NCBI RefSeq assembly: GCF_040958095.1
Contig: NC_091217.1
Coordinates: 13,400,749-13,464,748 of the forward strand
DNA length: 64,000 nucleotides
Origin: Procambarus clarkii
Lineage: Eukaryota > Arthropoda > Malacostraca > Decapoda > Cambaridae
Reading direction: 5' to 3'
Numbering within the stretch: position 1 is the stretch's first letter; every line of letters begins with the position of its first letter. Positions 44,401 through 56,400 of this stretch are shown piece by piece. Below the pieces are notes generated by a model. It was not told the origin of the DNA. It ran no database searches and saw nothing but the letters and a program-made list of their open reading frames with translations. A program made the position numbers and the translations under genes.

Positions 44401-47400
44401 TTTGTTTTTCTTTTGAGGGAGGTCTTTGGCTCTGCTTCGGACATAGGTTACAATTTTTACCAGTTAAGGATTTGTATTGTTTCGCTTGTCTTCCTCGGTG
44501 CACTCCCCGGTCAATGAAAGACATGACCTTCTCTAAATATAGAATGCTCATAATGGCCATTGCTCCCTGTGCCTGAGTGGACCAGGCTCATTTTCTTTTG
44601 CTGACTTTCTGGGTACCTTCTCTTGTGGTGGCATACATGATAAACTTTAAATGTAAGGTATTCATATTACCACCACTTCAACCCCTCCTCTTTAATGGTG
44701 CCAGGTTCTGGCTCATGGTTCCTGGAAGACCAATGAGAACCCCCTCGACTGATGGCATCTAGTCGTGTCACATTGATTCAGTGATAATAGTTTCAGGGAT
44801 CCTCTGGGGCTTACCCAGAAATTAGTGTTTCATGATGGGTTTTTGTTTCACATTGTAGGATAGTTTTGGCTATTGACACTTGGCTTTCTTTTTTTGCAGG
44901 TCAAACTGCTTATGAATTGGCTCAGACACAGCAAATGCAGCAAGTCCTTAAAGTACAACCAGTACGTAGTTTTCACCATAGTGTATCCAGATTTGAAGGG
45001 CCACTTCTCCGACAAATGCGCATTTTAGGCTGGAGGATGGTTTGGGTAAGTCCTGAACTTGTGGTGCTCATTTAAATTTAAAAAACAATATAAAATAATT
45101 CAGTGAAGTGATTCTCTTTGCTGAAATAATGATTGTTTTTTTACACTATACTGTTACGGTGAAGAGACTGTACTCTTCCGAATTATCTTCATTTATTACT
45201 CACATCTGAAAAGGACCCCTTGGTAGCTCCCGAAGCATAACACTATCGCCCGCTTTGGACACCGCTCACATCTACTTTTTTTCTCTAGTCCTAGCCGAGG
45301 ACAGGACTCGCGTCCAATTCAAAAATATTTGTATAAAGTTCATTTTTTATCTGATCGACCTCAGGATAGTTTCAAAATAAGTGCCCTTAAGAGTGCGTAA
45401 TATTTGATACCAAAATGAAAGATGTAACACGAAACTTGATGTCAGAACACTTGAAAGATTATAAATAGGTTTTTGGTCAAAATTTTAAAATATTTTTTAA
45501 AATTCTATTTATTGTGCTATTATTTTGGGACTAGTTTTAAAATGTGCACCTTTACATTACGAACAATTTGATACCAAATTAAAGATGTAACACACAAATT
45601 TGTCAGAATACTGGAAAGATATAAATAATTTTTTGACGAGTATCCAAAATTAAAATATTTGTTAAAATTCCAGTTATTGCTCTATTATTATGGGACTAGT
45701 TTTAAAATGCGCACCTTTTATATTTTCGAACAATTTCATATGAAAATGAAAGATTTAACACGAAAATTGATGTTATTAAACTGAATGAGTATACACATTA
45801 GGTTGTGGTGTGCCAATTGGTGCTCGTTTATGGGTAACTTTAGGCTTTCCTGCAGGGAGTCATGCCGGGCTTTTGTACATTACATACATATACACCTGCA
45901 GAGAAGTTAATTGCAAACACAATAACAAAACGAACGACGTAGCCCGAGAATTAAGGTGAGAAAACTGAAATGAGCATACACGTTTTACTAATTTTGTGCA
46001 CTGACGGGTAACTTTTGCTGAATTTAGGCTTTGCTGTTGGGAGTCACACCAGGCTTTTGGACATTCCCTACAGGTGTATGTGCATGTAATTCTATTGCGA
46101 ACATAATGATACCAAAACGAATGATGTGGCACAAGAATTAAGGTGAGAAAACTGAAACGAGTATACACATTTCAGTGTCGCCGCACTGCTCGCCCACACT
46201 GCGGGGGTAGTGACCTTAAAGTTGGCGGCGCGCATGCCGGGGGCACAGTTGTGTTAACCCTTGGGCCGCTAAGGGCCATTTTGCCTTCAACACCCACGGG
46301 CACAATAACAAAAAATTCCCAAAAATTCTTTAGTCTTGTATTTGTGTTCCCTGATCATGAGAAATATAAAAACAAATCGTAAGTGGCATATTTTGGTCAC
46401 AATAAGGTGGGGAAGTCTGGCAACAGGCGTTGACTGAGCAGTTGCCAGACGAGATCTGCTCATCCCGAGCTATTTTTCCCATGATCAGTGAACACAAATT
46501 AACAGGTTAGGAAGAATTTTTTTTTTTTTTTTCCTGTGGGTGTCAAATGGTATATAGCCATGCACCATTTAAGGGTTAATGGCAGGCAGGCTGGATTAAT
46601 GTCTGGGAGGGAGGGATGGGTGTTGAGGTGAACCGTTACCTTTGAGATGGGATGTAGGGGGCAGGGGGTGGGGAAGGTGTGTCGATGGTGGGGGAGGGAC
46701 CGGCCGGCTCACTCCGATAAGTCTAAACAACACTCCACCCGTTACAGTAGTCAGATTTGTTTCTTAAATTTAGTATATCCTATGTCTTTTTTTGGCAGGC
46801 AGGCAGACTGAGAAGCTGGCTAGCAGGCAGGAAGGGATGGATGGATGGATGGATGGATGGGTGTTGAGGTGAACCCACGTGACCTTTTAAGTGTGTATGG
46901 GTTGTAAAGGGGGGGGATGGGAGGTGTGTCGGTGGTGGGGGAGGGACCAGATAAGCCTAACCACACTAGACCCGTTATCCAGATTTGTTTCTTAAATGTA
47001 CATCATATATATTTTTGGTTACAGGTTTTGTTTAGTAATATTATTAGGATAATAACAAGTTATAAAAATACTTTATGAATGCTTTATTGTATTAGATGGA
47101 GATTCTCTGGCTGGCAGTGTACTAAGCTAGCCACCTGGGGAGAGGAAGGGCAGCAGCAGTAAGGGTGTACTCGCCTAGTTGTACTCATCTAGTTGTGATT
47201 GTGGGGTTGAGCTCTGGCTCTTTGGTCCTGCCTCTCCTGAGGGAAAAGTGGATCAGGTTTTCTCTAGTTGGTGAGTGCAAACAAAATACTGTTATATTTG
47301 CTATGAACCTGTCAATTTTTTCCCTGGGATTTTTTTTCTCTCAATTTTCTTCAATTTCTCGTTTACGAACTTACACGATAACAGACGGGTCTCGTCCCCA

Positions 47401-50400
47401 AGGGGATTGGAAACCAAGTGGTACTCTGTATATGCATACAAGGTTAAAAAGCCCTGTGTACCACCCGCAACAAACGTGAAAATCGAAAAAGTATTACCCG
47501 TGAGTGAGCACCTATCCGCAACACAAACACCTGCACTAAAAATGTGCATACTCTTCAGTTTTCTTATGTCAAATTTCGTGTTATGTTGTTCATTTTGGTA
47601 TCAAATTATTTGAAATGGAATTCTCTAAATAGATATATGCATATAAGGTCAAAAAGCCCAGCATGCCACCCGAAAATTGGCAGAGCGTTACCCATAAGGG
47701 TTGTACACATTGTAAGTACCTAGATAATTACACTTAAGTGTAGTTACAGGATGAGAGCTACGCTCGTGGTGTCCCGTCTTCCCAACACTGTCATATAACG
47801 CTTTGAAACTACTGACGGTCTTGGCCTCCACCACCTTTTCACCTTACTTGTTCCAACCGTCTACCACTCTGTTTGCGAAAGTGAATATTCTTGTATTTCT
47901 TCGGCATCTGTGTTTAGCTAGTTTAAATCTATGACCTCTTGTTCTTGAAGTTCCAGGTCTTAAGAAATCTTCCCTATCGATTTTATCAATTCCTGTTACT
48001 ATTTTGTACATAGTGATCCTATCGCCTCTTTTTCTTCTGTCTTCTAGTTTTGGCATATTTAATGCCTCTAACCTCTCCTAGTAGCTCTTGCCCTTCAGTT
48101 CTGGGAGCCACTTAGTAGCATGTCTTTGCACCTTTTCCAGTTTGTTGATGTGCTTCTTAAGATATGGTCACCACACAACCCCTGCATATTCTAGTTTTGG
48201 CCTAACAAAAGTCAGTGAACAATTTCTTTAGTATATCGCCATCCATGTATTTAAAAGCAATTCTGAAGTTAGAAAGTGTGGCATAGGCTCCTCACACAAT
48301 ATTCTTTGTGGTCCTCAGGTGATAGTTTTCTATCTAGAACCACCCCTAGATCTTTCTTTATCAGAATTCTTTTAAGACTTCTCACATAATATAAAGGTTG
48401 CGTGGGGTTTATGTTCTCCTATTCTACATTCCATAACGTGGCATTTATTAACATTAAATTCCATTTGCCAAGTGTTGCTCCATATACTTATTTTGTCCAG
48501 GTCATCTTGAAGGGCATGACAATCGTCTAAGTTTCTTATCCTTCCTATTATCTTGGCATCATCAGCAAACATGTTCATATAATTCTGTATTCCATCTGGT
48601 AGATCATTTATGTAGACAATATGTGTACTGTTCAGTTTTCTCGCATCAATTTTTAATGCTACTTAGTTCATTCTGGTATCAAATTGTTCAGTCTAAAGGA
48701 GCACATTTTAAAACTTTTAAATTTTACAATTTTTTACTTAAAAGTCCCATAAAGATCGGGTTAAATAATGGAATTTTAACAAATATTTACATTTTTGACA
48801 CGACCCACATCCCAGGCAACATCCGCAGAGTTATTTGTAGACATAAACTATGTCCCGCGAAAGTGTTTAATGCTGCTGTTCTCTCTGTCTCTTTTTCCCC
48901 TCCCCTCCCCTCCCTCCCGATCCCCCCTTCTTTCTTTCTGTCCAAGTGTGTGTGTAGCTACTATGCCAAGCCTCCATAGTAAACCCTGCATGAAAGGACA
49001 GTAGTTTTAATATTACCCTGTATAATTTACAATAACATCAGTACATTGAAGCTTAATATTTCTGAAACTTTTCATTTACTGTCATTTTCAGGGTGTTTTG
49101 GATCGTGGGGTCTTGACATTTTTTAACAGCCGTGCAGATGCCAGTTCAGGTGTACGAAGACGGGACTACAAATACTTGGACAACAGCAAAGTTATACCCA
49201 TGGTGGGAGGTGATGGGGCAATGTTTGTTATCCAGTATAATGATGGAGCCTGCCACCGGTTAGCAGCCACTCCTGATCCATTACATCCAGCATCCATTAA
49301 TAGACAGGTGAGAATTATTTGAATACTATGGGTTCTCCTTATTACGAACTATGCTCTAACAAATTCCTGGATGGTCTGAACAGTTTGTTTGCTGAATGTT
49401 GTTTAGTACGTAGCAGTATTTGATTAGGTGAGGATTGTTGTAATGACCGGTATATAAAGTCCAGTATTTATTTTTATTAAGCTAAATGGTTTTTCCTTGG
49501 TTAAATTATCAGTTTGTTTAATTTTTGTTAATTTGTATCTAATCTGACAGTTTTTGAGTACGTTGAGTTGTGTATTGGTAAATATTTATTCTGCTTGTGC
49601 ATGTAAAGATCTCCCATGTTTTTGTAAGGGTAGCATCCCTGCATCCCACGAGGACAGAAAGAAGTTAGACTAGACCCACAGAGGGTGTGGGGTGTGCACC
49701 CATGAGGTGCCCACCTCATTGTTAACTAAAATGAAATGCTGACAAATGGAAACAAAAATTAGCAATAAAATATTTTAACCAGCAAAACATTAACCCTTAA
49801 ACTGCACAATACATCTATAGCTGGGGCGAGTAACTATTGCGGGACGGTGCACCACAGCTATGTATGGTTGGGAGTACCATGTAAGAGTTAAAAGTTCCAC
49901 GGCTACACGGGGTTCACATCGGCTTCCTCAGGACTCTTGTAAACACTAATTTAAAAAAAAAATTGTGGGCAACATTCCCAGGTGTGAGAGCTTAAGTACA
50001 AGAGTCCGTTTAGTTAAGTCAGTTTACAAGAGCCCTGATGGTGAGGTGAACCCTGTGTATCCACGGGCCGTTTAAATCTCGCATAGTACTCAAAGCCGTC
50101 ATGTGGCATATTGCGCAGTTTAAGGGTTAGTGGTGCGCTATGGTGAACACAAATGTAGATACTGTACTTACATATAACGTGTGTGTGTAATTACCTAAGT
50201 GTAGTTACAGGATGAGAGCTACGCTCGTGGTGTCCCGTCTTCTCAGGCACTCTTTGTCATATAACGCTTTGAAACTACTGACGGTCTTGGCCTCCACCAC
50301 CTTCTCACTTAACTTATTCCAACCGTCTTTCACGAACCTGTTGAAATCATGAATTTATCTATTTTTGTCTGAATCTGATTTTCTCTGGCTAATATTGAGA

Positions 50401-53400
50401 CATTGCTCTCAGCCGCGCGAGTTAACAGTAAACAATGCAGTCACATGGCCAGGTGCAGTACGTTCTAGGTCCGTGTGAAAAAAAATACCTATTGCCTATA
50501 CTATAAAAGGTATTTAATAAGAAAACAAAGAATTTTGTTTAATAACAATAGTTCTAAATTATTATTAAAATATTTTAAAATTTTCTTCATAAAACTGAAT
50601 CATTTTAAAAGAAAGTTAAGATTTAATATACCACTCTGGATGATCGTCTGGTCGCCATGTGAGGGGCTGCCGATGCCAAAACAAACCAAATACCGACCGT
50701 CGGTAATATTGACCACCAGACCGGTATACGAGGCTCCAGATACCGATCTCCCAAACCGGTCATTATTACCGGTAGAGCGGTATAAAAGAGGCCGTTAAAT
50801 TGAGTGGGTACTGTATATAACTTGTGTAAATAGTGTAATAACCGCAAAACTATGTTATTGTTTATGAACATAATAATTGAATCACTAATATGCACACCAT
50901 TCTTTTGAGTATTGCTACGATTCACCCCTTTTATTATATAAATTTATTACACTACACCCTATTGAACAATATTACTGCAAAAAAAAAAAAAAAAAAAAAA
51001 AAGTCAATCGGAGACATTGAAATAATTAGCTAATAATATCTTTGTGGCAACTCCCACCTGACAGCTGACCGCCTCTGACGACTGCTCTGTCAACACCCAC
51101 ATTTTGCCAGACTTTCTCGGCCTGTTGCAGCTAAAATATGTCGCCTATGATTTTTTTTTTTATATATTTCCCATGCTTGGGGAAAACAAATTAACGTTTT
51201 TAGAAGACACAAAAAATTGTAGATTTTTTTCTTGTGCACAGGGGTGTAAATCTCCTCGGGACCCCTTAGCAGCTCAAGGGTTAAAGGCTAGTAAATTGTC
51301 GGTTTTTTCCGACAGCTCGAAAGTGTTAATAAATCTATCTCGCAAATATTTAGTTAGCATGACTTGCTACAGACAATCAATATTTTTTGTATTATTTGTA
51401 CAAAATGCAGTTTCTTTTTATTTGCAGAAATGGGTAGCTGTATTGAACAACCACATTAGATTTTCAACTCACTATGTTCAACATGGTCTTTGTGTAGATG
51501 ATGACGACGATGATTTTATGGACAGGACTGTTAAACCTCTTGGCTGTATGTCTGTAAGTAGAAATTTGTTCATGTGAAGTAAATGGGGAAAAAAATTGCC
51601 ATTTTATTTTGCATCTTCACTAGGAATATATTTTTTTTTTTTCTTTGAAATTTCTAGAGGGATATTTCCCTGTGGCTCCCTGAAGCTATCTCGCCAAGAT
51701 TGCTCCATACTTTTGGCTCACAAAAGATGTGGTAGTTCTGTTTGGCTTATTGGGGACCAGTGCCAAAACCTGGCCTCACTCACAGGTGCAGAGAGCAAGT
51801 AACAATTTGTCACCACTGGACAGCAAATTTGGGAAAGCATCCAGAAAGTCAGTACAGCTTTACAAACAACTGGAGGATAACGAAGACCAAAGCCTCAAAA
51901 ACGCCAAACAACTCTGCAAATGATTCAAGTGGTTCAAAAGAATAAGAGAAGCGTCCAAAATTAGTGCAAAACCAAAGGCACTAAATGCCACCACCAGGCA
52001 GGCCAGCTCCTGCACGCAACAGTCTTCCATCTCGTTTTTTTACCAGTGCTTTATAGGGCACTTTTGTTTCAGGATATTCAAACATAGGAAGCCCCTCTGC
52101 TTCGCCCATCCTTGGAGGTTCCTGCAGGAGCCATTTGCTTTGTATTCTGTTCTATATTTTGCTTTTTACTTCATGTGTTTTCTATCTGGCTTGTTGTATG
52201 AGCTTGGATTCAATGTGCTGCAAGCTGCATGCATCCTGGGTCCCTTCGCAGGGGGGTGTGCTATAACTGCTAGCACTGATAAGGGGTATCTTCCCTGGTG
52301 TGTTTGAAACTTCACACCTGAGAGGCCAGGCCACCGGGGTGGAGAGCTTTGCCTATGGCTATTCACGAGTCTTTGACTCATCTGTTTGGGCACTTGGCTG
52401 GGGGTGCATGGTTGATTGTGCTGGAACACACCGAGGCAAGCGTGTTTGTTTATATGCCATGCCACATACCACATGCCATGCCACCTGGGTGGTTTGTTGG
52501 CTAGCTGGTAATCCCTTCATGGGTCTTTGACATTGTTAGTTTGGCCCATAGAGCCCACACTTGCCATATGCAAGTTTGAAAGGTACTAATCATCTTTGCT
52601 ATAGATTATGGTCATTTTTTCTGCCTCTGCCATGCTGTCTGTTGGATTAATGATATCTATGACCTGGAGTCCTGTCAGATTTGTTCCCTCTGGGTCTCAA
52701 CTTCCATTAATCTTCAAATGCAAAAACTTTTCAGGCATCTTTGGAAGTTAGGTTTGTTTGGGTTAGGCATATGCAGCATTGTAATTAGTTGGATGCCTCG
52801 GAGTTGGTCCTTTAGTGTTTAGGAACCTGAAATTGGAATCTTTGCGATATCCACCTGGACTAGGTCTACAATCCCCTCTTTCTTCCTCTCTCGTGTAGTT
52901 TGCCCTGCTTCTGGTCTTCCTATCTCCTTGTTCCAGCTTCGAACTGTCCGAGTGTATTGGAAATTTAAACCAGTGAAATTAAGTGTAGCTCGCCCTTTTC
53001 CATGAGGTAACCCTATCCTCATTGACAGCAGAGGCAGTTAAGCCTTCTGGACACCCCGGGTTTCAGGGCAGTCTTTACAACTTCACCACCTGCTTTGAGC
53101 ATTCTTCTTTTGGGGGATATCTTTCTGACCTAGGTGATGAAGACTATTGCTCTACCCTTTAGCCTTTGTGGCAGGCTTGTGGTGCTGAGGGGGGGGAGCC
53201 TGAGAAATGTCCATTGGTGCCCTTCGACCCTTCTTGAACTTTGGTTCCCTCTCCAGAGGGTTTTGTGCTTCAGGATAAATTTTCACATCAGGGTTTGGCT
53301 CTCCATACGGTGCATGTTCGGGAAGTGTCCAACGTCCTGGTGGACAGCCTATATCTGTTCATTTCCTTGAACACGGAATGAATGGTAGATGCCAACTCCT

Positions 53401-56400
53401 TCAGTTGCCTCTGCCACACGTTCGGGTTCCCAGATGTGAACCTCTTCACGTCGGTCTTCCCGTCACTGTGATGCCTTCTCCGACTGCAAGGCCGTTGCGG
53501 TGGACGCCTTTCGGCAGGAATGGTCAAGGTGGGGTTACCTGTACCTCTTTCCCCAGGTCCAGCTGTTGCTTTGAGTCTTGGCTCAGTTGGAGACTTACCA
53601 GGGGAGAGTAGTCCTATTGGCTCCTTGGTGGCTGAGCCCAGCCTTGATTTCAGGCGCTGCTTACTCGGTGTCCGAATTCGTGATGTTTTCCACGGCTCTG
53701 CCTTTTTCAGCATATTAGCCCAGTCAGGTTTGGTCTTCTCCGCTCTTCGCATCTGGTCTTTCTGCCGTGGGCCCATCACTACTTGGATGGTGGCTTAGTT
53801 GATCTTGTCTCGCCTGCGAGCTTTGTCTTTGCGACGGTATGAAGTTTCCTGACGCTCTTTCCGCCAATTTCTCTCCATAAATTTCTCTCCGTAGGTTGAC
53901 TTGTATTTCGGATAGGGTTGTCTTGCACTTTCTTGGCTCTTTCAGGACAGTCATTTGATGCTTAATACTTGTCTTGTATCATGCGGCACTGGCTGTTACG
54001 GCTACTATGGGGCCAGTAACCAGGTTCTTGATGTTGTAACCTCTTTTAGTGTATCTGATCCCAAGTCAGTAGTATGCTTTCAAGAACTGGCTGTATAGTG
54101 CAATAAAGAATGGGAGGGTAAAAAATATACAGTTCCCTTTACAATATATTCACCTTCACCATAAATAAATATGTATCAAATTATTTCTACACTTATATAC
54201 AGTAGTATCATTTTTACGCAGGACACAAGCATTTGCAGTGTTCACCAACTCCAGTGTTCCTCCATCCAGTACCTTGTCCAAGCGTACTGACAAACACTGG
54301 CGAATTCATCTTCTACGTGGGCCACTCCACTGACACAGTATCATGAGGTACCTACACCCCACTTTCGCTCTCGAGCTACTCACTGGAAGAGGACTTCGGC
54401 TACATGCTGACAGAGGTCTCAAACAACTATATACAGGGGTAACGAACATCCTGGCAAAAGTCTCTAGCAGCGCTTCACAATAGGCACCTCACTGTCGTCC
54501 GCAACTCTTCTAAGCCAATCTCGGGTACGCCAATCTTCTACCAACACTGCGTATCTTAGCAGCTAACACACTGCTTAGATCGACGGCAGCTTACATAGTC
54601 TTCTTCCAGGACCAAGCGAAGAGTACATGGACTGCCCAAGGTGAACTGCCTTCCTCAGTACAATCACCTCCACACGTCACCTCTGTGGACATAACACGTC
54701 ATCAATTAGATGAATGGTATACTAGAGAAACCATGAGGTAACACTCGCCTGGGAGTTGACATTATGCTTTTTATAGCACAGCCTAGATGGCGCTGATTGT
54801 GACACGCCACCCCAGCAGAGGTCATTCGCATCGACCACTCTTGCTAACTAGGGCAGGAAACCAGAGTCATTTGTCGCTGTCACGCTGCCACCAATAGATG
54901 GCGTTGTCCACATAGCGTCCGATACCAGGGGAGTTTGAGTACAGACCCATAGATGGCGCTGACATTACCACTCCACACTCCGATGATGGTGTCGATACCG
55001 TAACACTGGCGGAGCCGCTTCAACTTGTGTTTGGGGTTGATGTTACTTCTGCCCTGTTCTGTAAGCTTTCTCATGCTCTGTTTCACTTCCGGCCTGCTCA
55101 TGCACTGCCTGAGCCGTCCTTGTCCTTGGCCTGGGTGCTCTTTTTCTCTCTCCCTTCCTCGGTTTGTAGTGGCCCCTTCGGTACAAGTTTGTTTTTTTAA
55201 GGCTTTCTTCCTGTTGGCATTGGCTTCTGGGGGTCGGGTCGGGAGCGTCATGATCATCTCTGACGCTGAGGTTTCTGCTCTTTCGGTCCTGGCAGTTTGT
55301 TTGCAGCCGTCTCCTTTTCTGACGAAGAATCAGTAGGTGGCTTTCTGGAGGGGATTCTTGGGTCCTTGATGATGCTTAGTTGGTCAGGCCGGGGGTGCAT
55401 CATGTGTTGTCCATTTGAGGCTCTTTGCTGTTACCTGCATGCCACAGCCTCTGTAGCTGGGGATGCACTTTGGGTTGACCAGGGTTCCCTCGTTCCTTGT
55501 TCCCGGGTTCGGGTCTCCCAGGTCGTCCGCAGGGTTATTCAGTCCAGCCAGCCTGTGGTCTTTCCTCATGCCCATGACATTCCCAAGTTTGCTGCTTTGG
55601 CTGCCATCTTTGGTAGCATGTCTTGAGTTTACATTTGGGTGTGGGGATTTTGGAGGTCGAACAGGGTCCTGGCTGGCCATTATCTCGTTACCGTTCTTGG
55701 CCCTAGTAGGGCGTGTCGCTTTGGGCCGCAGTAAATATAATTATATATACTGTAATTATATTTACACACATGTACACACTATTTTCAGGTTTTTGCACTA
55801 TCATTGCACATTTAGAAGTCTTGGAGAGAGTGGTAGTTGTTAAAGCAGTTGACAGCACACAAAGGGACTGCACACACTTCACACCATGTTTGCACAAGTT
55901 TACGTTTCTGATCTCTCCTTTTTAATGTTCTACAAACTAAGCAATCACGTTGGCCTATTGCACACTTTTCAGCTGGTGGCAAATGTTTAGTCTGTGTGCT
56001 TGAAAGGTTTCTATGTAAGTGAGCCTGGGTGTAGCAGCATGCTGCAACACTGGGTTCGTGATGGGTCTTTGTATGCCAGGAACATCTTTGCCAAACATTG
56101 CTAATAACTGTGTCCCAAGTGTAAAAGCAAACGAACGAAAACCTGGTTTACGTCCAGTTTTCACCAGATACATATTGTAGCTGTTCAGGATGCTTATGTC
56201 AACAAGATAGAAAAACTTCTTTCATGCACTTACATGTTTTCTGCGCACATTCGACAGTGCCACCATCACGTTGAATTTATCAACCAAACGCATGTTGATA
56301 TTATAGTCGAGAACACAATCTGGCTTGTATACTGGTTCTTGCGTTACTCGGTTCGCCTTGCCACTGTTCACCGTTGTACCATCATAAACGGTTGTCAGCA

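Noticed and set aside
45152..45330. Full LTR starting TGTTACGG
   Set aside because: Only a start-like motif; no CA end, duplication or internal similarity to the 53994 LTR could be shown, so kept only as a low-confidence fragment.
46135..46400. Short + frame reading into the piggyBac MITE
   Set aside because: Spans tandem repeat and MITE boundary; no conserved content.
53288..53779. 163-codon - strand frame opposite DIRS RNase H
   Set aside because: Shadow of the + strand DIRS coding region, whose peptides are conserved between copies.
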